A DNA stretch of 64,000 nucleotides. Source: Marinobacter adhaerens HP15. GTDB taxonomy: Bacteria > Pseudomonadota > Gammaproteobacteria > Pseudomonadales > Oleiphilaceae. Positions within the stretch are counted from its first letter, which is position 1; each line of letters opens with the position of its first letter. Location of the stretch: assembly GCF_000166295.1 (NCBI RefSeq), contig NC_017506.1, forward strand, positions 434,001 through 498,000. Direction: 5' to 3'. Shown piece by piece: positions 8,826 to 17,276 of this stretch. Below the pieces are notes generated by a model. The model did not search any database. It saw only the letters and a program-made list of their open reading frames with translations, and was not told the origin of the DNA. Both the position numbers and the translations under genes were made by a program.

Positions 8826-9905
8826 ATGCGCCGGTACCTGTTTTTTGTAAACCAACCCTATTCCTATTCAATACTGCGACCGCTGCAGGAAGAGATACGG
8901 CGCCGGGGCGATGAGGCTGCCTGGTTCGTCGCCGGGTGCTCAACAGCTCCACTTCAGGCCGATGAGCGCCGTCTCGTTTCCGTAAAAGAGGTCATGGACT
9001 ACAACGCGGATGCGACCTTCGTTCCCGGTGATTGGGTGCCTTACTTTTTTCCCGGAATCAAGGTTGAGGTATTCCATGGCATGGCGCGCAACAAAAGGGG
9101 CCATAGCAGCGAAGATGAAAGTGACCATTACCGAATTCGGGGATGGTTTGATCTTTACTGTACGCATGCCCTTAAAGACACGGAAAAGTTCCGTGAACTG
9201 GCCGAGCGGTACCAGCATTTCGGGGTTGCTCACACAGGCTGGCCAAAGCTCGATCCATTGCTGTCGCGGAATGAAATCGGGAAGCGAAACCGCCTGGAAA
9301 ATGAGTTGCCGGTTGTTTTTTACGCTTCAACGTTCAGCCGGTCCGTTACGTCAGCTCCGGATCTGGTGGAGAAGATCGGCGAGCTCTCCAGAAGTGGTCG
9401 CTGGAAGTTCATTGTAACGCTTCATCCGAAGATGGATCCGGCGGTTGTGGATCAGTATCGCAATCTGAGCGGCGAGAACCTTCGCTTTGTCGAAAGCGAT
9501 GAGGATTTGCTGCCCCTGCTTCCTGAGGCGGATGTGATGCTCTGCGATACCTCGTCCATCATGTTCGAGTTCATGTTCCTGGATCGCCCGGTGGTCACGT
9601 TCAGAACCAAAATGCCGGGGCCCTATCTGATCGATGTCCAGGAAGTGACGAACGTTGAGAAAGCTCTCGAAGAGGCGGTGCAGTATCCCGATCCGCTGAT
9701 GAAAGAAACGCGAGCTCTTTGCGACCAGTTGCACAGTTTCCGGGATGGTCGTTCCAGCAAGCGGGTTCTTGATGCGGTCGAGGACTTCCTGATCAACAAG
9801 CGTAGCCAACTCAAGCCAAAGCCGATAAACCTGTTACGCAAACTGAAAGTCCGGCGCCGGTTGCGGAAGGAACTTGCACGCATGGCACCTGAAAGCTCAG
9901 GATAG
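8826..9905 (+). CDS. CDP-glycerol glycerophosphotransferase-like protein
   Basis: 359 residues without signal peptide or clear membrane helix. The fold resembles CDP-glycerol:poly(glycerophosphate) glycerophosphotransferases (TagB/TagF). It keeps FHGMARNKRG with the family's first catalytic-type histidine, HTGWPKLD, ATLHPK-like IVTLHPKMDP, and LLCDTSSIMFEFMFLDRPVV-like CDTSSIMFEFMFLDRPVV near 240-260. The C-terminal 40 residues are strongly basic (KPKPINLLRKLKVRRRLRK), suitable for contact with membrane phospholipid. The gene follows the GT4 gene directly, with no gap. Phosphoglycerol or a related phospho-polyol decoration of the core is an inference. The family also includes proteins with other CDP-linked donors. 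Confidence 0.75.
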   Translation: MRRYLFFVNQPYSYSILRPLQEEIRRRGDEAAWFVAGCSTAPLQADERRLVSVKEVMDYNADATFVPGDWVPYFFPGIKVEVFHGMARNKRGHSSEDESDHYRIRGWFDLYCTHALKDTEKFRELAERYQHFGVAHTGWPKLDPLLSRNEIGKRNRLENELPVVFYASTFSRSVTSAPDLVEKIGELSRSGRWKFIVTLHPKMDPAVVDQYRNLSGENLRFVESDEDLLPLLPEADVMLCDTSSIMFEFMFLDRPVVTFRTKMPGPYLIDVQEVTNVEKALEEAVQYPDPLMKETRALCDQLHSFRDGRSSKRVLDAVEDFLINKRSQLKPKPINLLRKLKVRRRLRKELARMAPESSG

Positions 9906-10986
9906 ACCAAGCAAAGATCCCGACCAGGAAACGAACGATTTGATCAGCGCCGCAAGCCCAATCAATGTCTTTGTTGCGAGTACGCCCCTGCAACTGATCA
10001 GTTGCTCCGAGGCTCGTTACCACTATGGCTGCAGCTCCGAAAAAACACTGCTCATCATTGCTAGACCTGATAATCGCGAGACCGAGGGACAAATGGCTTT
10101 CCTGGCCGAGGCGTTGGGCTGGCAGGGCATCGAAACCATCTATCTTAAAAAGAGTTCCTTTTACCTTCGTCTGAGGTCAGTTGCCAGGAGTCTCTCAAAG
10201 CGAACTATTGAGAGGTTGTTTATCGGAAACAAATCCAGCTGGATTCACGAAGTGTTTTATCGGGGATTCGACAGCGAACAGCTGATTTTCGTGGATGACG
10301 GCCTGGCAACAGTAACCTATTACCATGCAATTCACGACGAGGGCATCGCCTCCCGGATTTCACCGGCCAAGAAGCGACTTTTGCGAACCATGGGGATCAG
10401 GATCCATCGTGTTGTTCCGGAGGTGATCGCATTCTTCACCTTCTTTCCGTTACCGAACTCCGAGCTTGTCCAGGTGCGTGTTCACGATTTCCCGGTGTTT
10501 CGTAAAACTTTCAAAAAAACGCCCTGTGACAATAGCCAGACGCCCATGGTCGGGTTCCTTGGCCAACCCTTTGGTGGTGAAGATCGGCTTCAGCAATTGA
10601 AACTGCAAATCCAGCACGTGGTGGAGCGTCATCCTGATAGTCGTGTGGTGTACTTCATGCACCGAAAGGAAAGCAGGGGAGAGTTGGAGGCTTTGCTGGC
10701 AGAATTTCCGCTCGAGATACGGCAGGCCGGTCGTCCGATCGAGGTCGAAGTGGCTCTGTCCGGGGAAATCTATCTCGCTTTCTACAGCTTTGCTTCAACC
10801 GCTCTGTTTACCCTGAAAAAGATATTCCCGGAAATCCGGGTGTTCCAGATCGATGATGCCGCTCTGGGCGCCCGGCTCCCTTACTATGACGAAATAAGGC
10901 GTATGTTCGGGAGCGTCGGCGTGGAAACGACGCTCCTTCGGGGGTCACGACTTTTCGAAGCGGGCCGGCCGGTCCAGAGTCCATAA
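9874..10986 (+). CDS. Unassigned glycan-locus protein, possibly sialyltransferase-like (GT52 style)
   Basis: 370 residues, cytoplasmic, fourth in the kdkA run. I do not recognise the family with certainty. The first strand, INVFVASTPLQLISCSEARY, is like the TPLQ opening of GT52 and polysialyltransferase-type GT-B enzymes. Also visible are FVDDGLATVTYYHAI (about 145-160), a central YFMHRKESRGELEALL (the position of the H-x-K/R donor motif), and IYLAFYSFASTALFTLK near the C-terminus, where those families have an SSAL-type motif. The ATG at 9874 overlaps the previous gene by 32 bases, and a TTG at 9940 would start right before the TPLQ strand. The 3' end overlaps the converging ligase gene by 42 bases. 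Confidence 0.5.
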   Translation: MHAWHLKAQDRPSKDPDQETNDLISAASPINVFVASTPLQLISCSEARYHYGCSSEKTLLIIARPDNRETEGQMAFLAEALGWQGIETIYLKKSSFYLRLRSVARSLSKRTIERLFIGNKSSWIHEVFYRGFDSEQLIFVDDGLATVTYYHAIHDEGIASRISPAKKRLLRTMGIRIHRVVPEVIAFFTFFPLPNSELVQVRVHDFPVFRKTFKKTPCDNSQTPMVGFLGQPFGGEDRLQQLKLQIQHVVERHPDSRVVYFMHRKESRGELEALLAEFPLEIRQAGRPIEVEVALSGEIYLAFYSFASTALFTLKKIFPEIRVFQIDDAALGARLPYYDEIRRMFGSVGVETTLLRGSRLFEAGRPVQSP

Positions 10987-12954
10987 CCCTGCATATTTGT
11001 TGAACGTTACCTGTGCGTACGTCACAGCGGTAAGATAGCCCACAGCACCGTCCAGAAACCCGAACCGAATAAAGTACACCTGCACGAATGTCATCAGGCC
11101 CCGCAGGGTGGGGTAGATCATGGTGCGGGTCTTCTTGCCTTTGCGATGTTTCTCCAGTGAGCCAAGCCAGGCGTACTTGGCGCTTTTTTCCAGCGAGTGG
11201 CCGAAATCCCTGTGTGTATAGTGTGTCAGGCGGCCCCTTAGGGTTTTGATCTTGCGTCCGGACGGAATCAGTATCCGCTCGTGTACGAGGGCGTCCGAAA
11301 AGCTTACTCCCTCGCGACGGAACAGCCGGAGGGGGGCTCGGCCGCTGCGCCCGAAATCCAGGCGGCTGCCGTAAATCGTTACGGCCCAGGGAAGCTTGTA
11401 CGCGTCCGCGTCAGGATCTGCCAGGTGATCGTTGATCTCCCTTGCCAGCTCGGGTGTGACACGCTCATCGGCATCCAGTGACAGCACCCACTCTCCTGTC
11501 GCTTTCTCGAGAGCTCGCTGTTTCTGGATGCCAAAGCCAGGCCAGTCTGTGACTTCGACAACATCTGCAAGCTCTCTGGCCAGTTCCACCGTTCTGTCAG
11601 TACTGCCGCTATCCAGAACGATAATTTCGTCGGCAACCAGCCTTGCGGACTTCAAGCAGTCGGTGATGTGGTCTTCTTCGTTTTTCGTGATGATAGTGGC
11701 AGACACCTTGCGGGCCCTGTTTCGAACATAGGACGCACTCAACTCTGTAAACATGGCCGAGGCGATGGAGCTAACAGCCAGCAGGTAGAAGGTGAGGAAC
11801 AAAGTCCGATTGAAGGTGGCTTCGGTCAGGCCAAAGAAAAAGTATCCAAGGGATACCATGCAGCCAGCCGCCGCAAGGTGCGCGGTGGCTGCGTGGCGGC
11901 TGGACAGGTTTCTGCCAAAGATGGCCAGCGGAATGAAAATAAGCAGGGCCCAGCTGAGAATGCCGGGAATACCGCTGGTTGCGGCATTGTTCAGCAGATC
12001 GTTATGCGCATGCCCCGTGCAACAGTCCAGGAAATGCTCTGGCAGATTGCCCGCGGCAACTTCCGATTCTATGCGGTGGGTATAGCCACCAAGGCCAGCG
12101 CCCGACCAGGGGCTTTCTCTGAGCATGTTCAGCGCCTGCCCCCAGACCTCCAGGCGAATTTCCATGCCGGAGTCCAGTTGGCCATCATGTAGCAGTCCAT
12201 TGAGCGAGCTGGACATGCGGTCGCTGGTGATAATCGCGCCGGCGACGAGCATTGGCACAACAATCAACCCGGCAATTCGAAGTCTTTTACCGACTAGTGG
12301 TACCAGCGCAATCAGAAGGAAGGGTAGAGCTACCAGATTGCTGCGGGTTTCCGACAACATGGAAATGAGAACGGCCGCCGTTCCACCGATAAAAAACAGT
12401 ACCACCAGGCCCCCCCGTGTTTCCCGGACAAAAAACATGGCAGCGACGATCGTCAACATGCCCCCCAGGAGGGCGAGATTGCCAAAACTGATAGGGTTGA
12501 TTCCACCGCCAAAACGGGAATTCAAGACCTGACCAAGCGCGCCCTGGCGGGCAGCAATGGTCACCAGAAAAATCCCGATGACAGACACTGCCACCAGTCC
12601 GATGGCGGCGAAAGTCGTGCGGGCGCCAATCCGTGCATAGCTGATGGCAACAATCAGGGGCCAGAACAGGATGAACCGGGCGTGCGTGCCAAGGGTTTTT
12701 CCACCCTCGTAATCAAACCCTTCAAGGGCCCAGGACAGAAAACTCACCAGCACGAAGAACCAGAAGGAAAAGTGAAGCAGCCTGAGCTCTTTGGGTTTGT
12801 CCCAGCCGTCTTTATACAAAGATTTGCGGGCACTGAGCACCATCCCGGCAATCGCAAGCAAGAGAGTCGCGCCGGCCAGGATGCTTGAGGACAGGAGTGC
12901 GCCGCCGAGCCCGATGATCAGCAGCGCATGAAAGGCGAGTCTGGGGTTCAACAT
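10945..12954 (-). CDS. O-antigen ligase-like membrane protein fused to a GT2 glycosyltransferase
   Basis: A single 669-residue frame carries two modules that are usually separate proteins. Residues 1 to about 410 form 10-12 membrane helices with a WaaL/Wzy_C-type core: SETRSNLVALP, SPWSGAGLGGYTH and a periplasmic CTGHAHNDLLN. This would transfer a finished glycan to lipid A-core. From about 417 a cytosolic GT2 domain starts (SATIITKNEEDHITDCL, DEIIVLDSGSTDRT, SLDADERV near 490, then HYTHRDFGHSLEKSAKYA). It is of the WaaE/KdtX type that adds a hexose to inner core. There is no stop or frameshift at the joint. The gene overlaps the upstream lpxL-like gene by seven bases and its 3' end overlaps the opposing gene. 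Ligase substrate is unknown. Confidence 0.8.
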   Translation of the reverse strand: MLNPRLAFHALLIIGLGGALLSSSILAGATLLLAIAGMVLSARKSLYKDGWDKPKELRLLHFSFWFFVLVSFLSWALEGFDYEGGKTLGTHARFILFWPLIVAISYARIGARTTFAAIGLVAVSVIGIFLVTIAARQGALGQVLNSRFGGGINPISFGNLALLGGMLTIVAAMFFVRETRGGLVVLFFIGGTAAVLISMLSETRSNLVALPFLLIALVPLVGKRLRIAGLIVVPMLVAGAIITSDRMSSSLNGLLHDGQLDSGMEIRLEVWGQALNMLRESPWSGAGLGGYTHRIESEVAAGNLPEHFLDCCTGHAHNDLLNNAATSGIPGILSWALLIFIPLAIFGRNLSSRHAATAHLAAAGCMVSLGYFFFGLTEATFNRTLFLTFYLLAVSSIASAMFTELSASYVRNRARKVSATIITKNEEDHITDCLKSARLVADEIIVLDSGSTDRTVELARELADVVEVTDWPGFGIQKQRALEKATGEWVLSLDADERVTPELAREINDHLADPDADAYKLPWAVTIYGSRLDFGRSGRAPLRLFRREGVSFSDALVHERILIPSGRKIKTLRGRLTHYTHRDFGHSLEKSAKYAWLGSLEKHRKGKKTRTMIYPTLRGLMTFVQVYFIRFGFLDGAVGYLTAVTYAQVTFNKYAGLWTLDRPARFEKS

Positions 12955-13853
12955 ACTCGGTCCGGATTATAGGGGTTGATTTCGCCGGGCGGCCGATGGC
13001 GCATACGCTTGTATTCCCATTGATACTGCTCGGGGATCTCTCGCACGCATTGCTCAATCGCGTGATTCATGGCACTGGTCGCGGCAACAGGATCCTTGTC
13101 ACCGAGGCCCGGGCCGGTCTCACGTACAACGATCCGGAACCCGGAAGCGTCGGGCAGGCGCTCGGCATAAGTAATCAGCACGTTGGCACCGGTGCGCTGA
13201 ATCAGCTTGGATACGAGAGTCATGGTTTTCACTTCCATGCCGAAGAAAGGCGCAAAGGCGTTGCCCTTGCCTCGGGGTGACTGGTCCGGCAGGATTCCGG
13301 CAACGCCGCCTTCCCGAAGAATCGAGGCGAGCCGGGCCAGGCCGCGGCGGTCGCCCCGGACCAGCTCCGAGCCAAGTCGCCCGCGTACCTTGATCATGTA
13401 GTCCTCGAACTCGGGCATATTCGGCGGACTGTAGAGCGCTGCCATTTTGTAGCGTGAGGAAAAGAACAACCCGGCGAGCTCCCAGTTACCGAGGTGCGGC
13501 GCCAGGAGAATCAGGCCTTTGTCGCCGGCCATGGCCTCGTCGATAAGATCCAGGCCTTCGGTTTCCCGGATCAGGCCAAGGCATTTCTCCACCGGCCACT
13601 CCCACATCAAGGGCACCTCGAGCATGGTCATGCCGGTCTGGGCCAGGGATCTCTTTGACATAACCGCGCGTTCGGTGTCTGAAAGTTCGGGGAGGCAAAT
13701 GGACAGGTTAATGTCGGTTACCTGGCGAGACTTGGTGGGCAATCGCCATACCAGATAACCGACGAAACGACCTACCCTCTGGGCACCGGCAAGGGATAGC
13801 CAGCCGGCAATCCTGAGCAGCCCGGCGATGATGAAATACTTGAGCTTGCTCAT
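12948..13853 (-). CDS. LpxL/HtrB-type lipid A acyltransferase
   Basis: Inner-membrane acyl-ACP-dependent acyltransferase of 301 residues that would add a secondary fatty acid to Kdo-lipid A. It has an N-terminal hydrophobic anchor, the catalytic HLGNWE (H-x4-E) near 120, and the family motif [19 protein letters not shown]. It is the middle gene of a tight minus-strand operon with manC (four-base overlap) and the ligase fusion (seven-base overlap). A second acyltransferase of the same family lies at 19428-20375, so this copy may be either the lauroyl or myristoyl-type enzyme. Which position it acylates cannot be decided here. Confidence 0.87.
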   Translation of the reverse strand: MSKLKYFIIAGLLRIAGWLSLAGAQRVGRFVGYLVWRLPTKSRQVTDINLSICLPELSDTERAVMSKRSLAQTGMTMLEVPLMWEWPVEKCLGLIRETEGLDLIDEAMAGDKGLILLAPHLGNWELAGLFFSSRYKMAALYSPPNMPEFEDYMIKVRGRLGSELVRGDRRGLARLASILREGGVAGILPDQSPRGKGNAFAPFFGMEVKTMTLVSKLIQRTGANVLITYAERLPDASGFRIVVRETGPGLGDKDPVAATSAMNHAIEQCVREIPEQYQWEYKRMRHRPPGEINPYNPDRVC

Positions 13854-15271
13854 TTCCTGCCGTACCGATCCTCGTAACGAACAATGTCGTCTTCACCCAG
13901 GTAAGAGCCGGACTGAACTTCGATCAATTCCAGATCGATGACGCCCGGATTCTCCAACGAGTGCACCTGACCAACCGGAATGTAGGTGGACTGGTTCTCG
14001 GTGACCAGGTAGGTTTTCTCGCCGTTGGTGACCCGGGCCGTGCCGCTTACCACGATCCAGTGCTCGGCGCGATGGTGATGCATCTGCACGGAGAGCTTGG
14101 CGCCGGGTTTCACAGTGATGCGTTTGACCTGATAGCGGGCACCGTTGTCGATGGAATCGTAGACGCCCCAGGGCCGGTAGACTTCCCGATGGTTCATGTG
14201 CTCGTGGCGGCCATCGGTTTTGATCCGTTCCACCACGGTTTTGACGTCCTGAACACTGTCTTTATGGGCGACCAGCAGGGCATCCTTGGTTTCGATAACC
14301 ACCAGGTTGTCCACACCAACGGTGGCCACCAGCCGGCTATCGGCACGGATCAGCGTGTTGGCGGTGTTATGGGTAATCACGTCGCCGGTCAGGCTGTTGC
14401 CGTCCGCGTCCTTGTCACTGACTTCCCATAGCGCGGACCAGGAGCCAATATCGCTCCAGCCGGCATCGAGGGAAACCACGGCGGCCTTGTCGGTCTTCTC
14501 CATGACGGCGTAGTCCACCGAGTCTGACGGGCATTCGGCGAAGCGCTCGGCGTTGATTCGCGTGAAGTGCAGGTCATCGGCGGTGTCTGCGATGGCGGCA
14601 CGGCACGCGGCCAGGATATCAGGGCGATGGGCTTCCAGCTCCTCGAGGTACTGACGGGCACCAAACAGGAACATTCCGCTGTTCCAGAGGTACTCTCCGG
14701 AATCGAGGTAACCATTGGCGGTCGCCTGGTCCGGCTTTTCGACAAACTTGTCCACCAGGTAGCTGTCAGGGCCCAGCTCGGTGCCACGATGAATGTAGCC
14801 GTAGCCAGTTTCAGGATGGTTCGGGACAATGCCGAAGGTGACCAGCTTCCCTTCCCGCGCCAGCGGAATGGCTTTCTTCACCCCTTCCTGAAAGGCGGTG
14901 ACGTCCTTGATCAGGTGGTCGGCTGCCAGCACCAACATCAGGGGATCATCGGCACCGTTTTCTGCAGCCTCGGTCAGCTGCAGCGCTGCCAAGGCAATCG
15001 CCGGCGCCGTATTCCGGCCGCAGGGCTCCAGAATGATCCGCGTATCCTCGTGGCCGGATTGCCGCATTTGTTCCGCAGCCAGGAACCGGTGTTCCTCGTT
15101 GCAGATCAGAAGAGGGTTTGCTGCGTCCATGCCCTCAAGCCGCGCAACGGTGGCCTGCAACATCGACAGGGGGCCGTTGGTCAGTTTCAGGAACTGCTTC
15201 GGATTCAGCTGGCGCGACATCGGCCAAAGGCGTGAGCCGGTACCGCCAGCCATAATGACGGGGTGAATCAT
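13850..15271 (-). CDS. manC: Mannose-1-phosphate guanylyltransferase/mannose-6-phosphate isomerase
   Basis: Bifunctional type II enzyme of 473 residues that makes GDP-mannose. The N-terminal nucleotidyltransferase has the pyrophosphorylase signature [20 protein letters not shown] (residues 8-27) and FVEKPDQ near 170. The C-terminal cupin isomerase has PWGVYDSID and the metal-binding [10 protein letters not shown], ending with [22 protein letters not shown]. It starts at 15271 and is first in the manC-lpxL-ligase operon. This implies that mannose, or a sugar derived from GDP-mannose, enters the surface glycan made by this locus. Confidence 0.93.
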   Translation of the reverse strand: MIHPVIMAGGTGSRLWPMSRQLNPKQFLKLTNGPLSMLQATVARLEGMDAANPLLICNEEHRFLAAEQMRQSGHEDTRIILEPCGRNTAPAIALAALQLTEAAENGADDPLMLVLAADHLIKDVTAFQEGVKKAIPLAREGKLVTFGIVPNHPETGYGYIHRGTELGPDSYLVDKFVEKPDQATANGYLDSGEYLWNSGMFLFGARQYLEELEAHRPDILAACRAAIADTADDLHFTRINAERFAECPSDSVDYAVMEKTDKAAVVSLDAGWSDIGSWSALWEVSDKDADGNSLTGDVITHNTANTLIRADSRLVATVGVDNLVVIETKDALLVAHKDSVQDVKTVVERIKTDGRHEHMNHREVYRPWGVYDSIDNGARYQVKRITVKPGAKLSVQMHHHRAEHWIVVSGTARVTNGEKTYLVTENQSTYIPVGQVHSLENPGVIDLELIEVQSGSYLGEDDIVRYEDRYGRK

Positions 15272-15402
15272 CTGTACACTCCGGGCTTGAGTTAAAGAAT
15301 GCCAAGAAAAACATCAAAATCAGGCGCGCCATCTTATCATAAGGCAACCATGATATTGTTTTGACCAGTCCGTAAACTGATTGCCCGATACCAGGAATTT
15401 TG

Positions 15403-16197
15403 ATGAAGCTACCGTTATCCGTTTATTACATCACCCAGGACGAAGAACTGCGATTGCCGGAATCCCTTGCAAAGGTTTCCGGCTGGGTTGATGAGATTAT
15501 CGTAGTCGATTCCGGAAGTATTGACCGAACCCGTGACATTGTTGAAGCGGCGGGTGCCCGTTTTGTTCATAACGACTGGCAGGGGTTTGCCTGCCAGAAA
15601 GCCTTTGCAGCAAGCCTTTGTCGTAATGACTGGGTGCTTGACCTGGATGCGGATGAGGTGCTGTCGGACGAGCTTGTGGCCAACATCCAGGACCTGTTTT
15701 CAAAGCCGATTGACCCGGCCATTGCGGGATTCCGGATGCGCTGGGTGCTGTCCCAGCCGGATCCCCGGCATCCGTTCCGCCATGATAAATCGAAGAAGAT
15801 CCTCAGGCTCTACAATCGTAACAAGGCAGTGATTGAGCCCGAAAAAGACAGCAACAATGACCGGCCGCAGGTGAAGGCTGGCCGGGTTGTGGATTTAAAG
15901 GGCGATGTGTTGCACCGCACGCTGATTTCTCTGGAGCAGATGGAGCGCAAGTACTGCCAGTTGTCGACGGAGCAGGCCCGCTTTATCGCCGCAAAGGGAC
16001 GGCGAATTTCCAGCCCCCGCCTGTTTGCCGAGTTTCCCCTGAAGTTCCTGAAATATTACCTGCTGCACCGCCAGATCCTGAACGGTTGGTTTGGTCTGAG
16101 CGTTGCCATTACCGCAGCCAACAGGAACTTCATGCGCCTGGCCAAGGCTCGGGAGATGCAGATGCTATCCGAATTTGAGAGGGAAAATACACGGTAG
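15403..16197 (+). CDS. Glycosyltransferase family 2, WaaE/KdtX-like
   Basis: GT-A glycosyltransferase of 264 residues. It shows the two GT2 donor motifs: DEIIVVDSGSIDRTRDIV and the metal-binding LDLDADEVLS. After these come the HRTLISLEQMERKYCQLS stretch and a basic amphipathic C-terminus that probably binds the membrane. It is clearly related to the C-terminal domain of the ligase fusion at 10945-12954, so this locus has two versions of the module. The ATG at 15403 follows an in-frame TTG and has CAGGA ten bases before it. It is divergent from manC and convergent with the next genes. The sugar is unknown. Confidence 0.83.
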   Translation: MKLPLSVYYITQDEELRLPESLAKVSGWVDEIIVVDSGSIDRTRDIVEAAGARFVHNDWQGFACQKAFAASLCRNDWVLDLDADEVLSDELVANIQDLFSKPIDPAIAGFRMRWVLSQPDPRHPFRHDKSKKILRLYNRNKAVIEPEKDSNNDRPQVKAGRVVDLKGDVLHRTLISLEQMERKYCQLSTEQARFIAAKGRRISSPRLFAEFPLKFLKYYLLHRQILNGWFGLSVAITAANRNFMRLAKAREMQMLSEFERENTR

Positions 16198-16220
16198 CTC
16201 TCTGCCGAATACAGCGGAAA

Positions 16221-17276
16221 TCAGGTGCCTCGTTGCTCGCCCATTGCCCTCAGGTATAGCGCTTCCGTTTGCTCCGCCATGGCGTTGATCGTGAGAGTTT
16301 TACGGGCAAATGCCATGGCGGGCTGCTCACTCTGTTTCAGTGTCTCCAGATCAGCGAGCGCTCGCGCTATCAGTTCGGCGAGGTCCTGATCCCGGTGGCC
16401 TGCACTGAGAGACGTTGCTGGAAGAATATCCCGCGGTCCGGACACCGGAGTGGAGACCACGGGGCAACCACTGAGAAGGGACTCCGCCAGTACATAGGGA
16501 AAACCTTCCCGTTCGGAGCTGATCACCGTCAATTCGGCCCTGTCGTAGATGGGCGCCAGATTCTCCCGGAACCCTGCGAGGGTTACCGAGGTTTCCAGTT
16601 TCAACTGGCGAATCAAGTGCTCAAGCCGTGATCGCTGGCTGCCCTCGCCAAAAATGGTCAGATGGCAGCGATGTGCCGAATCGCCGAGCATGGCCCAGGC
16701 CCTGATCAGCGCATCAAAGCCCTTGACGGATTCGAGTCGTCCGACGGCGATTACATTGGTGACTACTGACGGTAGCTCCGGGCCGTCGTCTGTTGTTGTT
16801 CGTTCGCTCCCGGACTCCACGCCGTTGTAGATGAGGTGTTTCCGGTGGTGTCGCAGAGTAGCCAGAATCCTGGGGCTTACGGCAATGATCTCGTCGAGGC
16901 GATCAAAGGCCTTATGGCTGGACTTGGTGCCGTGCACCGTACCGATTCGCACTCGGGCAAGGCTTCCGGTTTTCGCCGCGAGCTGCGCAGCCTTGTTGCC
17001 CTGGGCGTGCAGAATATCAGGTGCTATTTCTCGAAGTCGCCGGCGGAGGGCCAGTTGGAGCCAGAGATTCCGTCGCCCGAGTTGAACTGGCAGTGGATGA
17101 AACTGGACGCCTGCAGGGAACCTGTCCCGGTAGGTTTTATGGCCGATCACATGGACGATATGACCGCGGTCTGCCAGTGCACCTGCCAGATCAGCGGTAT
17201 GTTTTTCCATGCCGCCCCAGGTTGTGCCGGGCGTGGCAATCAGCAGGGCGATCGTTAATCGGGGCGGTGAGGTCAT
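16221..17276 (-). CDS. Glycosyltransferase family 4 protein
   Basis: GT-B enzyme of 351 residues, last gene of a minus-strand run. It opens with the glycine-rich acceptor loop ATPGTTWGGMEKHTADLAGAL and has AVGRLESVKGFDALIRAW and SSEREGFPYVLAESLLSGCPVVSTPVSGP near 260-290, which is the GT4 E-x7-E donor site. Its start overlaps the upstream gene stop by four bases (ATGA), indicating coupling. It is probably a core or side-chain hexosyltransferase, but donor and acceptor cannot be inferred. Confidence 0.83.
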   Translation of the reverse strand: MTSPPRLTIALLIATPGTTWGGMEKHTADLAGALADRGHIVHVIGHKTYRDRFPAGVQFHPLPVQLGRRNLWLQLALRRRLREIAPDILHAQGNKAAQLAAKTGSLARVRIGTVHGTKSSHKAFDRLDEIIAVSPRILATLRHHRKHLIYNGVESGSERTTTDDGPELPSVVTNVIAVGRLESVKGFDALIRAWAMLGDSAHRCHLTIFGEGSQRSRLEHLIRQLKLETSVTLAGFRENLAPIYDRAELTVISSEREGFPYVLAESLLSGCPVVSTPVSGPRDILPATSLSAGHRDQDLAELIARALADLETLKQSEQPAMAFARKTLTINAMAEQTEALYLRAMGEQRGT

